NCBI RefSeq assembly: GCF_000306115.2
Contig: NZ_AKWX02000020.1
Span: 682,001-746,000 of the forward strand
Reading direction: 5' to 3'
DNA: 64,000 bases
From: Leptospira wolffii serovar Khorat str. Khorat-H2
GTDB lineage: Bacteria; Spirochaetota; Leptospiria; Leptospirales; Leptospiraceae
A program made the position numbers and the translations under genes. Of this stretch, positions 8,819 through 17,206 are shown in pieces. Below the pieces are notes generated by a model. That model was not told where the DNA came from, ran no database searches, and was given only the letters and a program-made list of their open reading frames with translations. Each line of letters opens with the position of its first letter. Position 1 is the first letter of the stretch.

Positions 8819-11218
8819 GTGAAATTATCCTTGGATTGGATGAACGATTTCGTTCCTCTAAAAGATCTGCCGTTAGAGACCATCTTGCAAAAAATCGCCG
8901 CTTCGATATGCGAAGTAGACGGGGTGGAGGATTATTTTTCCCATCTGGATCATGTGGTCATCGTTCGTATCGAATCCTTGGAAAAGCACCCTCAGGCGGA
9001 TAAGCTTCAGGTTGCTCAGGTGACCGACGGTAAAAATAAGATTCAGATCGTTTCCGGAGCGCCGAATTTGAAAGCGGGAGATCTGGTTCCGTTGGCTCTT
9101 CCCGGAGCGGAACTGGGAGGCAAGAAAATTCTAGAGTCCGAACTGCGAGGAGTAAAAAGCTCCGGAATGTTATGTTCCGAAAAAGAATTGGGTCTCTCGG
9201 AAGAAGACGCGGGAGTGATGGTTCTCACGAATGCGGAACCCGGTTTGATCCTTCGGGACTTTTTAGGTTTCCGGGATAGAATATTCGATATTGATAATAA
9301 ATCCATCACTCATAGACCGGACCTTTGGAGCCATTTCGGTTTTGCACGAGAACTTGCCGCGCAGTTGGAATTACCGATCAAATTCCATCCGTTAGAGCAG
9401 GATTGGCAATTCGATAAGAATCTACCTTCTCCTAAGGTAAAAGAAACCGAGTACGCGCATTCTTATTATTCCGTTTCCATCGAAGGCATTTCTGCTCTTC
9501 CTTCCAACATTCTTATAAGCTCTCGTTTGAAAAAATGCGGGGTCCGAGTCATCAATAATATCGTGGACGTTTCCAATTACCTTCTTTTGGAAGCGGGACA
9601 ACCGACTCACTTTTTCGACGCGGACCTGTTGAAATCCCAAGGCGGGGTAGATTTGGAAGTGGATTACGCTAAGAAGGGAGAATCTTTTCCGCTTTTGGAC
9701 GAGACCAAACCGGAACTAGGTCCCGAAATATTAGTAATTCGTAATTCAGGAATTGGGGTAGCCATTGCAGGAGTCATGGGCGGATCCGAGACAGCAGTCG
9801 GCGACAAGACAAAATCCGTGATTTTGGAGTCCGCAGTTTTTGCTAGAGAATCCGTCCGAAAATCCATCCGTAAAACAGGAATCCGCTCCGAGTCTTCCGT
9901 TCGGTACGAAAAGGGTTTGGAGGCTACGACTACGATTCCTGTAATCAAAAGGGCCTTACAACTTCTGAAAGAGAACGGTTGTCCGAACGTATCCGCCAGT
10001 CTTCCCGCGGGATACATCCATACTGCTGACAAAAAGGTCTCGATCGAAGTCAGCTTGGATTTCTTGAACAAGAAACTCGGAACCGAAATCGATAAGGCCT
10101 TATCCGAAAAAATCCTGAAACAACTCTCTTTTACGACCGAATGGAAAGGGGATACGGTTTCGGTAACTGTACCTAAATACAGACATAACTACGATATCAC
10201 CATTCCGGAAGATATAGTCGAGGAAATAGGAAGAACGATCGGATACGCTTCCATTCCGGTTCGACCTCTTACCTCGGATGTCAGACCTCCTGCACGAAAT
10301 TTCTCACGGGAACTGGAACGTCTTCTGAAGAGATCCTTTTCCGCGATTCTGGGTTATAATGAGGTATTCAATTATTCTTACGCTTCTTTCCAGGATGTTT
10401 CCTTTCAGTCCGATTCCAAAGAAGCGGTCAAGATTCTAAACACGATGCCCGACGAGCAGGCCTATCTTAGGACTTCGCTTTATCCGTCCCTACTGAAGAA
10501 TGTAAGATTGAATTCCGATCGATTCGAAAAGTTTCGTATTTTCGAGTTCGGAAGAACGTATAAGAAGGCGGCAGAACCCGATAACGAAGCGAAATGGTTC
10601 GCTTGGGCGGTTTCCACAGGTCGTAAGGCTGGAGAAAAGGATATCGGACTCTTGGAATCCGATTTTCTCGAGGTTCGTGGCGGAATAGAGCAGGTTCTTC
10701 GTCATTGGAATCTTAGAGAATTCGAATGGAAGATCTCTGAGGTTCCGTATTTCCATCCTAAGGCTTCCCTTTCCCTTATCGTAGACGGTAAAAAAATCGG
10801 GGAACTGGGATACGCTCATCCCGCTGTCCTGGATTCCTACGACGTCAAAAAGAGAACTATATTAGGAAAATTTGAATTTTCCGCTCTATTGGAAGTTTGG
10901 TCGGAGGAAAGAAACCGGAACTATTTCAAGGCCCCTTCTCATTTCCCTCAGACTGAAATCGATTTATCCATCGTTATGGATCATACCGAATCTTCTTCCG
11001 TATTTGCGGAATTAGCTGAAAAGGAAAAATTCCCGGAATTGGAAGACATTCGAGTGACCGTAGTCTTTACCGGTGGAAATCTCCCGGAAAATAAAAAATC
11101 AGTATCTTATCGGTTCCGTCTGCTCGGTAAGGATAAGAATTTAACCCAGGATAGAATCAAGGAGATCACGGATCGTTTGATTCAGATCGCAAATTCCTCA
11201 GGTTACCCTCTTAGATAG
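8819..11218 (+). CDS. pheT: Phenylalanine--tRNA ligase beta subunit
   Basis: PheT forms the alpha2-beta2 enzyme that charges tRNA-Phe. The 799-residue length is typical. The order of domains is complete: N-terminal start [10 protein letters not shown], an EMAP-type tRNA-binding OB fold ([19 protein letters not shown] to about 150), the B3/B4 editing region, B5 ([15 protein letters not shown]), the catalytic-like core and a C-terminal ferredoxin-like anticodon-binding domain ([15 protein letters not shown] to the end). The GTG at 8819 has GGGAG eight bases upstream; an in-frame TTG at 8804 sits inside the hairpin and is less likely. pheS is not adjacent, so the two subunits are encoded apart. 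The next gene starts three bases after the stop. Confidence 0.96.
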   Translation: MKLSLDWMNDFVPLKDLPLETILQKIAASICEVDGVEDYFSHLDHVVIVRIESLEKHPQADKLQVAQVTDGKNKIQIVSGAPNLKAGDLVPLALPGAELGGKKILESELRGVKSSGMLCSEKELGLSEEDAGVMVLTNAEPGLILRDFLGFRDRIFDIDNKSITHRPDLWSHFGFARELAAQLELPIKFHPLEQDWQFDKNLPSPKVKETEYAHSYYSVSIEGISALPSNILISSRLKKCGVRVINNIVDVSNYLLLEAGQPTHFFDADLLKSQGGVDLEVDYAKKGESFPLLDETKPELGPEILVIRNSGIGVAIAGVMGGSETAVGDKTKSVILESAVFARESVRKSIRKTGIRSESSVRYEKGLEATTTIPVIKRALQLLKENGCPNVSASLPAGYIHTADKKVSIEVSLDFLNKKLGTEIDKALSEKILKQLSFTTEWKGDTVSVTVPKYRHNYDITIPEDIVEEIGRTIGYASIPVRPLTSDVRPPARNFSRELERLLKRSFSAILGYNEVFNYSYASFQDVSFQSDSKEAVKILNTMPDEQAYLRTSLYPSLLKNVRLNSDRFEKFRIFEFGRTYKKAAEPDNEAKWFAWAVSTGRKAGEKDIGLLESDFLEVRGGIEQVLRHWNLREFEWKISEVPYFHPKASLSLIVDGKKIGELGYAHPAVLDSYDVKKRTILGKFEFSALLEVWSEERNRNYFKAPSHFPQTEIDLSIVMDHTESSSVFAELAEKEKFPELEDIRVTVVFTGGNLPENKKSVSYRFRLLGKDKNLTQDRIKEITDRLIQIANSSGYPLR

Positions 11219-11221
11219 AAT

Positions 11222-11779
11222 ATGAAGATTCACGAAACTGCCTTCATTCATCCGGCGGCGACTGCTATGGGTCTTTTAGAAATGGGCCCGTATTCTTCTC
11301 TTTGGCCAGGTGCGGTCGCTAGAGCGGATATGAACGTGATCCGGCTCGGCGAGGGCGTGAATATCCAGGACAATACCACTCTGCATACGGATTCGACCGG
11401 GAGCATCGATATAGGAGATTATACTTTAGTCGGCCATAATGCGATGCTTCACGGATGCAGAATAGGCAGGGCATGTTTGATCGGAATCGGTGCTGTTGTT
11501 TTGGACGAGGCTGAAATCGGAGACGGAGCCATGATTCTCGCCGGATGTATGATTCGCGGCGGAAAGAAGATCCCTCCTCGAGCCATGGTCCTTCCCAAAA
11601 ACGGCGACATAGTCATATACGAAAGAAAAGCCAAGCCGGAGATGAGCGTGGCAGGATGTTTGGAGTATATCCAACTGTCTAAACGTTTCCAAGAGAATCG
11701 ATTCGGGCCCTTTACGAAAGAAGAAGAGGAACAATTCCTCAAAGAAGCCAAAATGATCGTTCAAAACTTCGGAATCTGA
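11222..11779 (+). CDS. Gamma-carbonic anhydrase-like hexapeptide protein
   Basis: A left-handed beta-helix protein of 185 residues made of hexapeptide repeats (for example GSIDIGDYTLVGHNAM, CLIGIGAVVLDEAEIG). Three histidines at 55, 72 and 77 have the spacing of the zinc ligands in Cam-type gamma carbonic anhydrases, and the region SSLWPGAVARAD matches the family's SxWxGAVLRGD motif. Many bacterial members (YrdA/CaiE/PaaY-like) have weak or no hydratase activity, so metal binding is better supported than catalysis. It begins three bases after pheT ends and is very likely cotranscribed with it; I see no functional reason for that pairing. Confidence 0.85.
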   Translation: MKIHETAFIHPAATAMGLLEMGPYSSLWPGAVARADMNVIRLGEGVNIQDNTTLHTDSTGSIDIGDYTLVGHNAMLHGCRIGRACLIGIGAVVLDEAEIGDGAMILAGCMIRGGKKIPPRAMVLPKNGDIVIYERKAKPEMSVAGCLEYIQLSKRFQENRFGPFTKEEEEQFLKEAKMIVQNFGI

Positions 11780-11864
11780 TCGTATATCCGTTCGTAAGGC
11801 GAACCGACTAATACTTTCGCATTATCGCATATTATGCAATTATGATTTAAATGGCGTATGACGC

Positions 11865-11878
11865 TTGATATAAATCAA
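11865..11878. promoter_or_regulatory. Perfect FNR/CRP-type operator
   Basis: The sequence TTGATATAAATCAA fits the FNR consensus TTGAT-N4-ATCAA without a mismatch. Its centre is about 97 bases upstream of the hemerythrin start I prefer (11969) and it is the only such site I noticed in an intergenic region here. It overlaps an in-frame upstream ATG (11858) that has no ribosome-binding site, which argues that this stretch is promoter rather than coding. Binding by an FNR/CRP-family regulator is inferred from the match alone. Confidence 0.6.
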
Positions 11879-11968
11879 GTGCTTGTTCGGCGCCTTCATT
11901 CAGCTTTCACTATCCGTACCGGACCCTCTTTCTACTCTGAATCTGGAAGCAGACTGGAGGAAAAGATT

Positions 11969-13144
11969 TTGGTGCTAAACAATCAATCCATTCAGAAAAT
12001 TCGAGGCATTTGGAAGACTTTCGACCTGGCTCTGGGAATACCGGAGATAGATAAACAGCATTTGTGGTTGATTGCGATTCTTGTGAACCTGGAAGAAAAA
12101 CTCGAGGGTGGCAACGGAGCCAAATTACAAGAGAGTTTTTCTTCTGCTCTGACCAAAACCCTGGATTATACTCTCGAGCATTTCGCCTTGGAAGAGAAAC
12201 TATTGGAAAGTATCAATTTCGATAAGCTCGGGCAACATAGACTTCAGCATAGCCGTTTCATTATGGCATTACGTAGAAGGGCGAGAGAAAACGTAACGGA
12301 AGATTTTCGCCAGGCAGGATTGGATCTCCTCAAGAATCTGAAGAAATGGCTTTTCCGTCACATTCTAGGAGAGGATAAGGCCTATGCAGAAGCGGCAAAG
12401 GATATGATGAGCCTCGAAACCCAGGAATGGATGCAGAATCGATTGGAACATTCTCCTTATCGGGACGAGATAGAAGTTCTATATTCTTTGGTCGTGCATT
12501 CCGAAGAGCAGGAAATCTCGGCCGAGTTTAAGAACGTCGGAGAGGATAATCTTAAGGCGATTTCCGAATTATGGTACAGATATAGATTAAGAACCGGAAT
12601 CGCAATTGTGGATATGCAACATCTCTGGTTATTACAGCTGCTAGTTAAAACCGACAAACTGTACAAACAGAAGCTGAGGCAAGAGATTAATAATAATTCC
12701 CTGAGTAGACAGCTGAAGAACGCGATTACCGAAACGATCGAATATATCCGTGAGCACTTCAATACGGAAGAAGCGATCATGCACCATTTTCATTTCATAG
12801 GTGAGAAGAATCATATCAAGCAGCATGAAAGCTTTAATATGCTGATCAACGACCTGGCGGAAAGGAGCGAAAAGGAAGAGATGGAAGCGATTTCACTGCT
12901 CCTCCAAGATCTGAAGGAGTGGTTGATTTCCCATATCGCGATCGAAGATAAGAAGCTATTCTACTTTTTCCGATCGAGGCTTGGCGACGTAAACGATTTC
13001 GTACGCCAGATGAACCAGGAAGGAAAAATCCATATCTGGAAGGATGCGGTAACCATCTATAAATTACTCGTAGATTATGAGGATATCAGTATGAATCAAC
13101 ACCCGCACCCTCATTCCCACTCTCACGGAACCGGAGTGCGATAG
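11969..13144 (+). CDS. Tandem double-hemerythrin protein with His-rich tail
   Basis: Two bacteriohemerythrin domains in one chain, each expected to hold a non-haem di-iron site that binds O2 or NO. Domain 1 has IDKQH (His31), HFALEE, GQHRLQH and WLFRHILGEDK. Domain 2 has VDMQH, HFNTEE, KQHESF and WLISHIAIEDK. The two keep the family pattern H...HxxxE...HxxxH...HxxxxD. The tail, HPHPHSHSHG, could bind metal. TTG at 11969 has GGAGG eight bases upstream; GTG at 11972 is next best. An open frame extends back to 11858, but that extension covers the FNR-type palindrome and has no ribosome-binding site. Likely role: O2 or NO sensing, storage or scavenging under oxygen-responsive control (inference). 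Confidence 0.88.
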   Translation: MVLNNQSIQKIRGIWKTFDLALGIPEIDKQHLWLIAILVNLEEKLEGGNGAKLQESFSSALTKTLDYTLEHFALEEKLLESINFDKLGQHRLQHSRFIMALRRRARENVTEDFRQAGLDLLKNLKKWLFRHILGEDKAYAEAAKDMMSLETQEWMQNRLEHSPYRDEIEVLYSLVVHSEEQEISAEFKNVGEDNLKAISELWYRYRLRTGIAIVDMQHLWLLQLLVKTDKLYKQKLRQEINNNSLSRQLKNAITETIEYIREHFNTEEAIMHHFHFIGEKNHIKQHESFNMLINDLAERSEKEEMEAISLLLQDLKEWLISHIAIEDKKLFYFFRSRLGDVNDFVRQMNQEGKIHIWKDAVTIYKLLVDYEDISMNQHPHPHSHSHGTGVR

Positions 13145-13147
13145 GAC

Positions 13148-13795
13148 TTATTTTTTCGGGTCCGGTTTGCTTTCGGTAATCGAAGACATGGTGTTTAGGA
13201 TTTTCTTGGACTTCTTCGATTGTTCCGATTCCGGAGTCGTTGCGGTGAATATATAAGCCGTCTGATCCTTTAACACGATCCATTGAAACATCCTTACTTC
13301 CCTATCTTTTCCGGATTTGGGAAGTTGAAATTTGGATTCTACGAACATGGCCTTATTGTTTCCTAAATCCCGTCTTTGAGGAACGGAGAGCACTTCGTAT
13401 CCTTTATACAAATTGGAGTATATGGCCCCGATCGAAGCGACGTAGTCTTCCAGTGCGACCTTAGCGTTTCGGTTGGGAATCGGTTCGGAAACGAAGTGGA
13501 TTACGGTTCGGATCTCCGGGTGTTCCGTAGGTTCGTTTTCGAAAAGATAAAATAGAACATTCGCGTTCTTTTGGGTTTCCGGTTTTCGAGTCTTGGATTT
13601 AGAAGATTCGACCGGATCCAAGCTCGGGTCCTGTTCCTCATAGGTCCAGCCTTCGTAATTCAGAACGATTCCTAGTTCGGGAATTTCCAGAGTCTTACTT
13701 ACTTCCGGAACTTTTTCCAAGCAGGATACTGAGAGTAAGGAAAGACAAAAGAGGGATAATAGAGAATAAGACGATTCGTTTAGCCTGCCGTTCAT
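13148..13795 (-). CDS. Probable lipoprotein of unknown function
   Basis: A 215-residue protein with a hydrophobic signal segment ending in LLSVSC, so acylation at Cys25 is expected by relaxed spirochaetal lipobox rules. The mature part has no motif that I recognise; it contains a short alternating beta-rich stretch (NKAMFVESKFQLPKSG, MFQWIVLKDQTAYIFTAT) that resembles PsbP/LpoB-like or DcrB-like folds, but this is a weak impression. The linker after the lipid site is Pro/Glu/Lys-rich. It converges with the hemerythrin gene, two or three bases apart, and lies downstream of the DUF3052 gene in the same orientation, so the two may share a transcript. Confidence 0.75.
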   Translation of the reverse strand: MNGRLNESSYSLLSLFCLSLLSVSCLEKVPEVSKTLEIPELGIVLNYEGWTYEEQDPSLDPVESSKSKTRKPETQKNANVLFYLFENEPTEHPEIRTVIHFVSEPIPNRNAKVALEDYVASIGAIYSNLYKGYEVLSVPQRRDLGNNKAMFVESKFQLPKSGKDREVRMFQWIVLKDQTAYIFTATTPESEQSKKSKKILNTMSSITESKPDPKK

Positions 13796-13829
13796 AAGTC
13801 CCTACCGCTCGCTCTCCGCCCATTCGGGT

Positions 13830-14228
13830 TTAAGCCTTTCTCCTACGAAAGAGAAGGCCGGACCAAACCGAATCGATTGCGCAAACTTTAACGTCGACCA
13901 GCCCCGTCTTCAATCCGATTTCTCGGATTTTGTCCTCTTTTAGATCGGTTTTTACTCCCGAAGCGGATTTGGGCCAGGAGATCCAGACCATTCCTTTATC
14001 CGCGAGATGTTTCGGAAATTGCGGAAAGAATTCTTTCAAATCCTCCTCGGTCTTACAGAAAAAATGAATATAGTCGAAATCTCCGTCCAACTTCTTTTTG
14101 AATCGGATTTCGGAAGGAAGACCCTCTAAAAGATCCCTAAAACCTTTGGGTTCTTTTAGTAGAATGGCCGTTTGTCCTTCTTTGAAACCTAATTTTTTAA
14201 CCAAGGGTGTGCCTGAATATCCTGCCAT
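13830..14228 (-). CDS. DUF3052-like protein
   Basis: A 132-residue protein that starts AGYSGTPLVKKLGFKEGQ, the hallmark opening of DUF3052 proteins, followed by DYIHFFCKTEEDL, GMVWISWPKSASG and a C-terminal VCAIDSVWSGLLFRRRK. The central W-I-S-W-P-K-S segment is the most conserved part of the family. Function is unknown; no catalytic residues are evident. A second, diverged paralogue lies at 18204-18755. The ATG at 14228 has only a weak GGGA motif upstream. An oxidase-subunit gene lies upstream, but a strong terminator separates it. Confidence 0.8.
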   Translation of the reverse strand: MAGYSGTPLVKKLGFKEGQTAILLKEPKGFRDLLEGLPSEIRFKKKLDGDFDYIHFFCKTEEDLKEFFPQFPKHLADKGMVWISWPKSASGVKTDLKEDKIREIGLKTGLVDVKVCAIDSVWSGLLFRRRKA

Positions 14229-14295
14229 GTGGGGTTTCCCGAAGATTGGAATCTGGAAAAAAGTTAAAGGAGAAGACTGAGACGGGGAAAGGCTA

Positions 14296-14322
14296 CAAAA
14301 AAACCGGCTCGTAAGCCGGTTC
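14296..14322 (-). terminator. Rho-independent terminator after the COX4-like gene
   Basis: On the minus strand the arms AACCGGCT and AGCCGGTT form an eight-base-pair stem with a four-base loop followed by a run of T. It lies about 30 bases after the stop of the oxidase-subunit-like gene. Confidence 0.85.
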
Positions 14323-14351
14323 TTGCAATTTCTTAGAATTTAAGATCGGTA

Positions 14352-14936
14352 TTAGTAAGGGAATCCTACCAGGATTTTCGCGCGGGTAAAGATGTCCGCA
14401 ACGGAGAATCCGAAGAGTAGAAGAAGGAATAAAAACCCGGATCCGAAAATCGCACGGTTCATAACGTTATCGTATTTCAAGTGCATGAAATAAGCGAGAA
14501 CCAAAGAGGCCTTGATGGTGGCGACGAGCATCGCGATTACGGTGTTCATGGCGCCGAAGTCCACTTGAGCGACTAAAACCGTAACGATGGTTCCGACGAT
14601 CAGAGCTCCGAAAACGAAAGAGTAGGTTTTAACGGAGATAAGATGGTGTTCTCCGTGTCCGTGATCTTCGGTATGAGCCGTAGCCGTGGAAGGTTGTAAT
14701 TTGGTCTTTCCAGCATCCACAGCTTTTTGGAGAGCTTGGCCCAAGCGAGTGGACTTATTCTTTTCCAAGAAGGACTTGAGTTTGTCCTCTTCCAAGATTT
14801 GGGCCAAAAAGTTAACCGCAAATCCCGCGACGGTTGCGTTTACGATCGCTCCCGCTCCGATTACGAATCCCGTGAAAGGAATCAAAAATCCGATACTGAC
14901 AATAATATATAGCGCGTAGTTAAGAAACAGTTCCAT
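14352..14936 (-). CDS. Cytochrome c oxidase subunit IV-like membrane protein
   Basis: A 194-residue membrane protein. The C-terminal 100 residues show three helices with the prokaryotic COX4 pattern: SFVFGALIVGTIVTVLVAQ, a second helix leading to KASLVLAYFMHLKYD, and FLFLLLLFGFSVADIF. The motif VLAYFMHLK is diagnostic. The N-terminal 90 residues add a hydrophobic hairpin (two helices before residue 45), a charged stretch and a His-rich loop (HTEDHGHGEHH). The ATG at 14936 has AGGA upstream; longer frames exist but start without a ribosome-binding site. In most genomes this subunit follows coxB-coxA-coxC, but none of these is near, so the gene is displaced. The likely role is assembly or stability of an aa3-type oxidase. 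Confidence 0.82.
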   Translation of the reverse strand: MELFLNYALYIIVSIGFLIPFTGFVIGAGAIVNATVAGFAVNFLAQILEEDKLKSFLEKNKSTRLGQALQKAVDAGKTKLQPSTATAHTEDHGHGEHHLISVKTYSFVFGALIVGTIVTVLVAQVDFGAMNTVIAMLVATIKASLVLAYFMHLKYDNVMNRAIFGSGFLFLLLLFGFSVADIFTRAKILVGFPY

Positions 14937-15031
14937 CTCTTTTCCTGGAGCCCGACCTTTTATGGTCCAAAGCGTTGTACCCGAGGGGTTGGAACCAGTC
15001 TCGAGAAAAGGTAAAGAATCACAAGTACATT

Positions 15032-16213
15032 TCAGCCACGTAGAAGCCGGATTCCTTCCTCCCAGACCGATTTCGAAACTTTCCAAGGATCCTGGTCGAT
15101 CGGCTTAGGAATTCGAATCCAAACCAGATTTTTAGGCCTGGGTTTTCCGTTTTTCGTATAGAAGGGAGACAAGGGAAGGATCTTGGAATCGCAAGTCTTC
15201 TCCCATTCCGGAATACGTAGATAAGCGTCGGACACGGATATCTGCGGAAGAAAGAGGAGTAAGTCGGAATATTCTTCCTGGGGAGAATGCTTTCTCAATT
15301 CCCAAAGGATTCGTCCCATGGTCCATCTGAAATTGATTTCGGAGATCTTTCTCAAGAGAAGGGACTCTCCCGATCGGAAGAAAAAGGAGTCTATGGAACC
15401 GAATCCGGAATAGTCCTCGCAAAACGAGGAGATTTTTTCGCTCACTCCTTGCATCAAGGAAAGATAATAATCGATTTCCTCCGATTCTCCTATCCAGGTG
15501 CCTGAATACCTTCCCTCCGGATCAGAAAGAAGAATGGTACCTCCCTCCGTTTCCGATTTTCCGTTTTCAGAACGAAATAGTAGACTAAAATCGGAGGTTC
15601 TATTCTTCCAGGGCTCCAAGACTAGATTTTCATTTCTTTCCAGAAAGAATTCCCGGACGGTTTCTTCCAATTCCTCCGGAGTTCCCAGAAGGGAAGCGCC
15701 TGCAAAACCGAATTCGGGTTTGAGAACGAATCGGTCCCGGGGATCCAAAGCGCCTCTACATGCAATCCATTCGGAAATTTCCCGGATAGGAAATGATTCG
15801 AATTCGCAGAAGCCCGAAGTCTGTTTCCATTCGCTTTGCCTAATCTTGGAAGATAAACGCTTAGAGAGAGCGAGAGCGTTGGGATTCAAAATGGGACCTT
15901 TTCCGTTCACCCATCGGGAGACGTTTCCCCATTCTCCGAACCTTGGATTTTCCTGAAAGCCTTGCGCGAGCCCGTGGGTTTGGTTCCATTTTAAGTAAGC
16001 GCCGATGCGGAAACCTTTCTCTTCCAGGTACCGAGTCCATTCCGGATCTGGAAGATTATGGACGAGTATCGTATCCGCTTCTTCTTGTAAGCCGGCAAGT
16101 ACAAGCATTGCGGATTCTATGATGGAATTTCGGGAGTGAAGTTTTCGTGGAGAAAGCCTTTCTTCTAGGATCTCTTCTTCAAAATAGGCGTTCGGGCGGA
16201 AGATTCGAGGCAT
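15032..16213 (-). CDS. ATP-grasp-fold protein of unknown function
   Basis: A 393-residue cytosolic protein. Residues 160-177 read RFVLKPEFGFAGASLLG, where Lys165 and the small-residue loop match the nucleotide-binding strand and loop of ATP-grasp ligases, and near residue 305 EINFRWTMGRI matches the family's metal-binding N-x-R strand. The region between contains LVLEPWKNR, equivalent to the ExW adenine-binding hinge. The first 120 residues, the substrate domain, match nothing I know, so the carboxylate and amine partners cannot be predicted. It is divergent from the exported-protein gene at 16299 with 85 bases between, and is in the same direction as the oxidase-subunit gene downstream. Confidence 0.7.
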   Translation of the reverse strand: MPRIFRPNAYFEEEILEERLSPRKLHSRNSIIESAMLVLAGLQEEADTILVHNLPDPEWTRYLEEKGFRIGAYLKWNQTHGLAQGFQENPRFGEWGNVSRWVNGKGPILNPNALALSKRLSSKIRQSEWKQTSGFCEFESFPIREISEWIACRGALDPRDRFVLKPEFGFAGASLLGTPEELEETVREFFLERNENLVLEPWKNRTSDFSLLFRSENGKSETEGGTILLSDPEGRYSGTWIGESEEIDYYLSLMQGVSEKISSFCEDYSGFGSIDSFFFRSGESLLLRKISEINFRWTMGRILWELRKHSPQEEYSDLLLFLPQISVSDAYLRIPEWEKTCDSKILPLSPFYTKNGKPRPKNLVWIRIPKPIDQDPWKVSKSVWEEGIRLLRG

Positions 16214-16298
16214 AATCGGGTTCTGGGTCGGGAAAAAATCGTTTCTCGGATCAAGAATGGGGTATAGTCTTTTCGATATTTAGAAAGAAGGCAGTCTT

Positions 16299-17093
16299 AT
16301 GAAAACCCTTATCTTTGTCCTCTTTTCCCTTTCGCTGGCTTTAGTCCAAGTCCAAGCGGCTCCTAAAATTCTCACTATGGAAGAGAGGGAAGTGGAACGT
16401 CAGATCGAAGCGATTCGTAAGGCGGGGTTCTCCGATATAGAGATAGATAATCTTCACGCTTCGATATCGGAAAACATTCATAAGATCAATAAGATCCTAC
16501 AAATGGATACGACTAAAAAGGCTCTGAGATATATCGGAGACGAACCGCAAGAGCTTCCCCAATTCCTGAAAACGGATCGGGAGAATAAGCCGTATCTGGA
16601 GTTGGATATGGGATCGGGAGAATCCTTCTGGGACTTTCCTAAAACTTATCTGTACAACGCCCGCATTTTCATCTATCCGGGGCAGAATCCGGACAAACTC
16701 GAAAAGATCATTATGCAATTCAAACGTACGAATTCCAACGGCGAGATTTTCATACGGGAAATGAGAAGAGTGATCAATGTGGACCCAAAGGGACCTCAGA
16801 TCGGATCCGAAGGAAAGAGAACGCCGAATAATAATAAGGAAATCAAACTGGAATATTACTCCAGTTACGATACCGATCAGATTTGGCCCGATACTCCGGT
16901 TCAGTCCATTCCCCCGAGCGTGGAATCCAAGTTGCACGAAGAAACTAATCCTCTACCTTATAATAAGCAGAAGCAAATCATCGTTACCTATAAGAAATAT
17001 CTGCGGAGAGTGGATAAGAACGTTAGACATAAGCTTCGGGATCTGGAATTGAACCAGAAAAGACTGATCTCGAAGATGTTGGAATTCCAATAA
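16299..17093 (+). CDS. Exported protein, possibly a flagellar sheath protein (FcpB-like)
   Basis: A 264-residue protein with a clear signal peptide, cleaved after about residue 20 (VQVQA). The mature part is helical at both ends: REVERQIEAIRKAGF near the N-terminus and DKNVRHKLRDLELNQKR at the C-terminus, with a beta-rich middle (KTYLYNARIFIYPGQNP). No enzyme motif is visible. Size, signal peptide and lack of lipobox would suit the leptospiral periplasmic flagellar sheath protein FcpB, but I cannot recall that sequence well enough to claim it. The gene stands alone, divergent from the ATP-grasp gene. Confidence 0.7.
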   Translation: MKTLIFVLFSLSLALVQVQAAPKILTMEEREVERQIEAIRKAGFSDIEIDNLHASISENIHKINKILQMDTTKKALRYIGDEPQELPQFLKTDRENKPYLELDMGSGESFWDFPKTYLYNARIFIYPGQNPDKLEKIIMQFKRTNSNGEIFIREMRRVINVDPKGPQIGSEGKRTPNNNKEIKLEYYSSYDTDQIWPDTPVQSIPPSVESKLHEETNPLPYNKQKQIIVTYKKYLRRVDKNVRHKLRDLELNQKRLISKMLEFQ

Positions 17094-17206
17094 GTCGCTT
17101 ATCTATCGTCGACCGTGTTCCGATCCCGGATAAGGTCGGCATTCTTCCCGAATCTTTTTTAGGTTTTTCCTGTCTCGGATTCTCGATTTCCTAATATTAA
17201 TAGAAT

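Noticed and set aside
11858..11968. Upstream ATG extension of the hemerythrin gene
   Set aside because: No ribosome-binding site, and the extension covers the FNR-type palindrome; TTG 11969 has GGAGG at the right distance.
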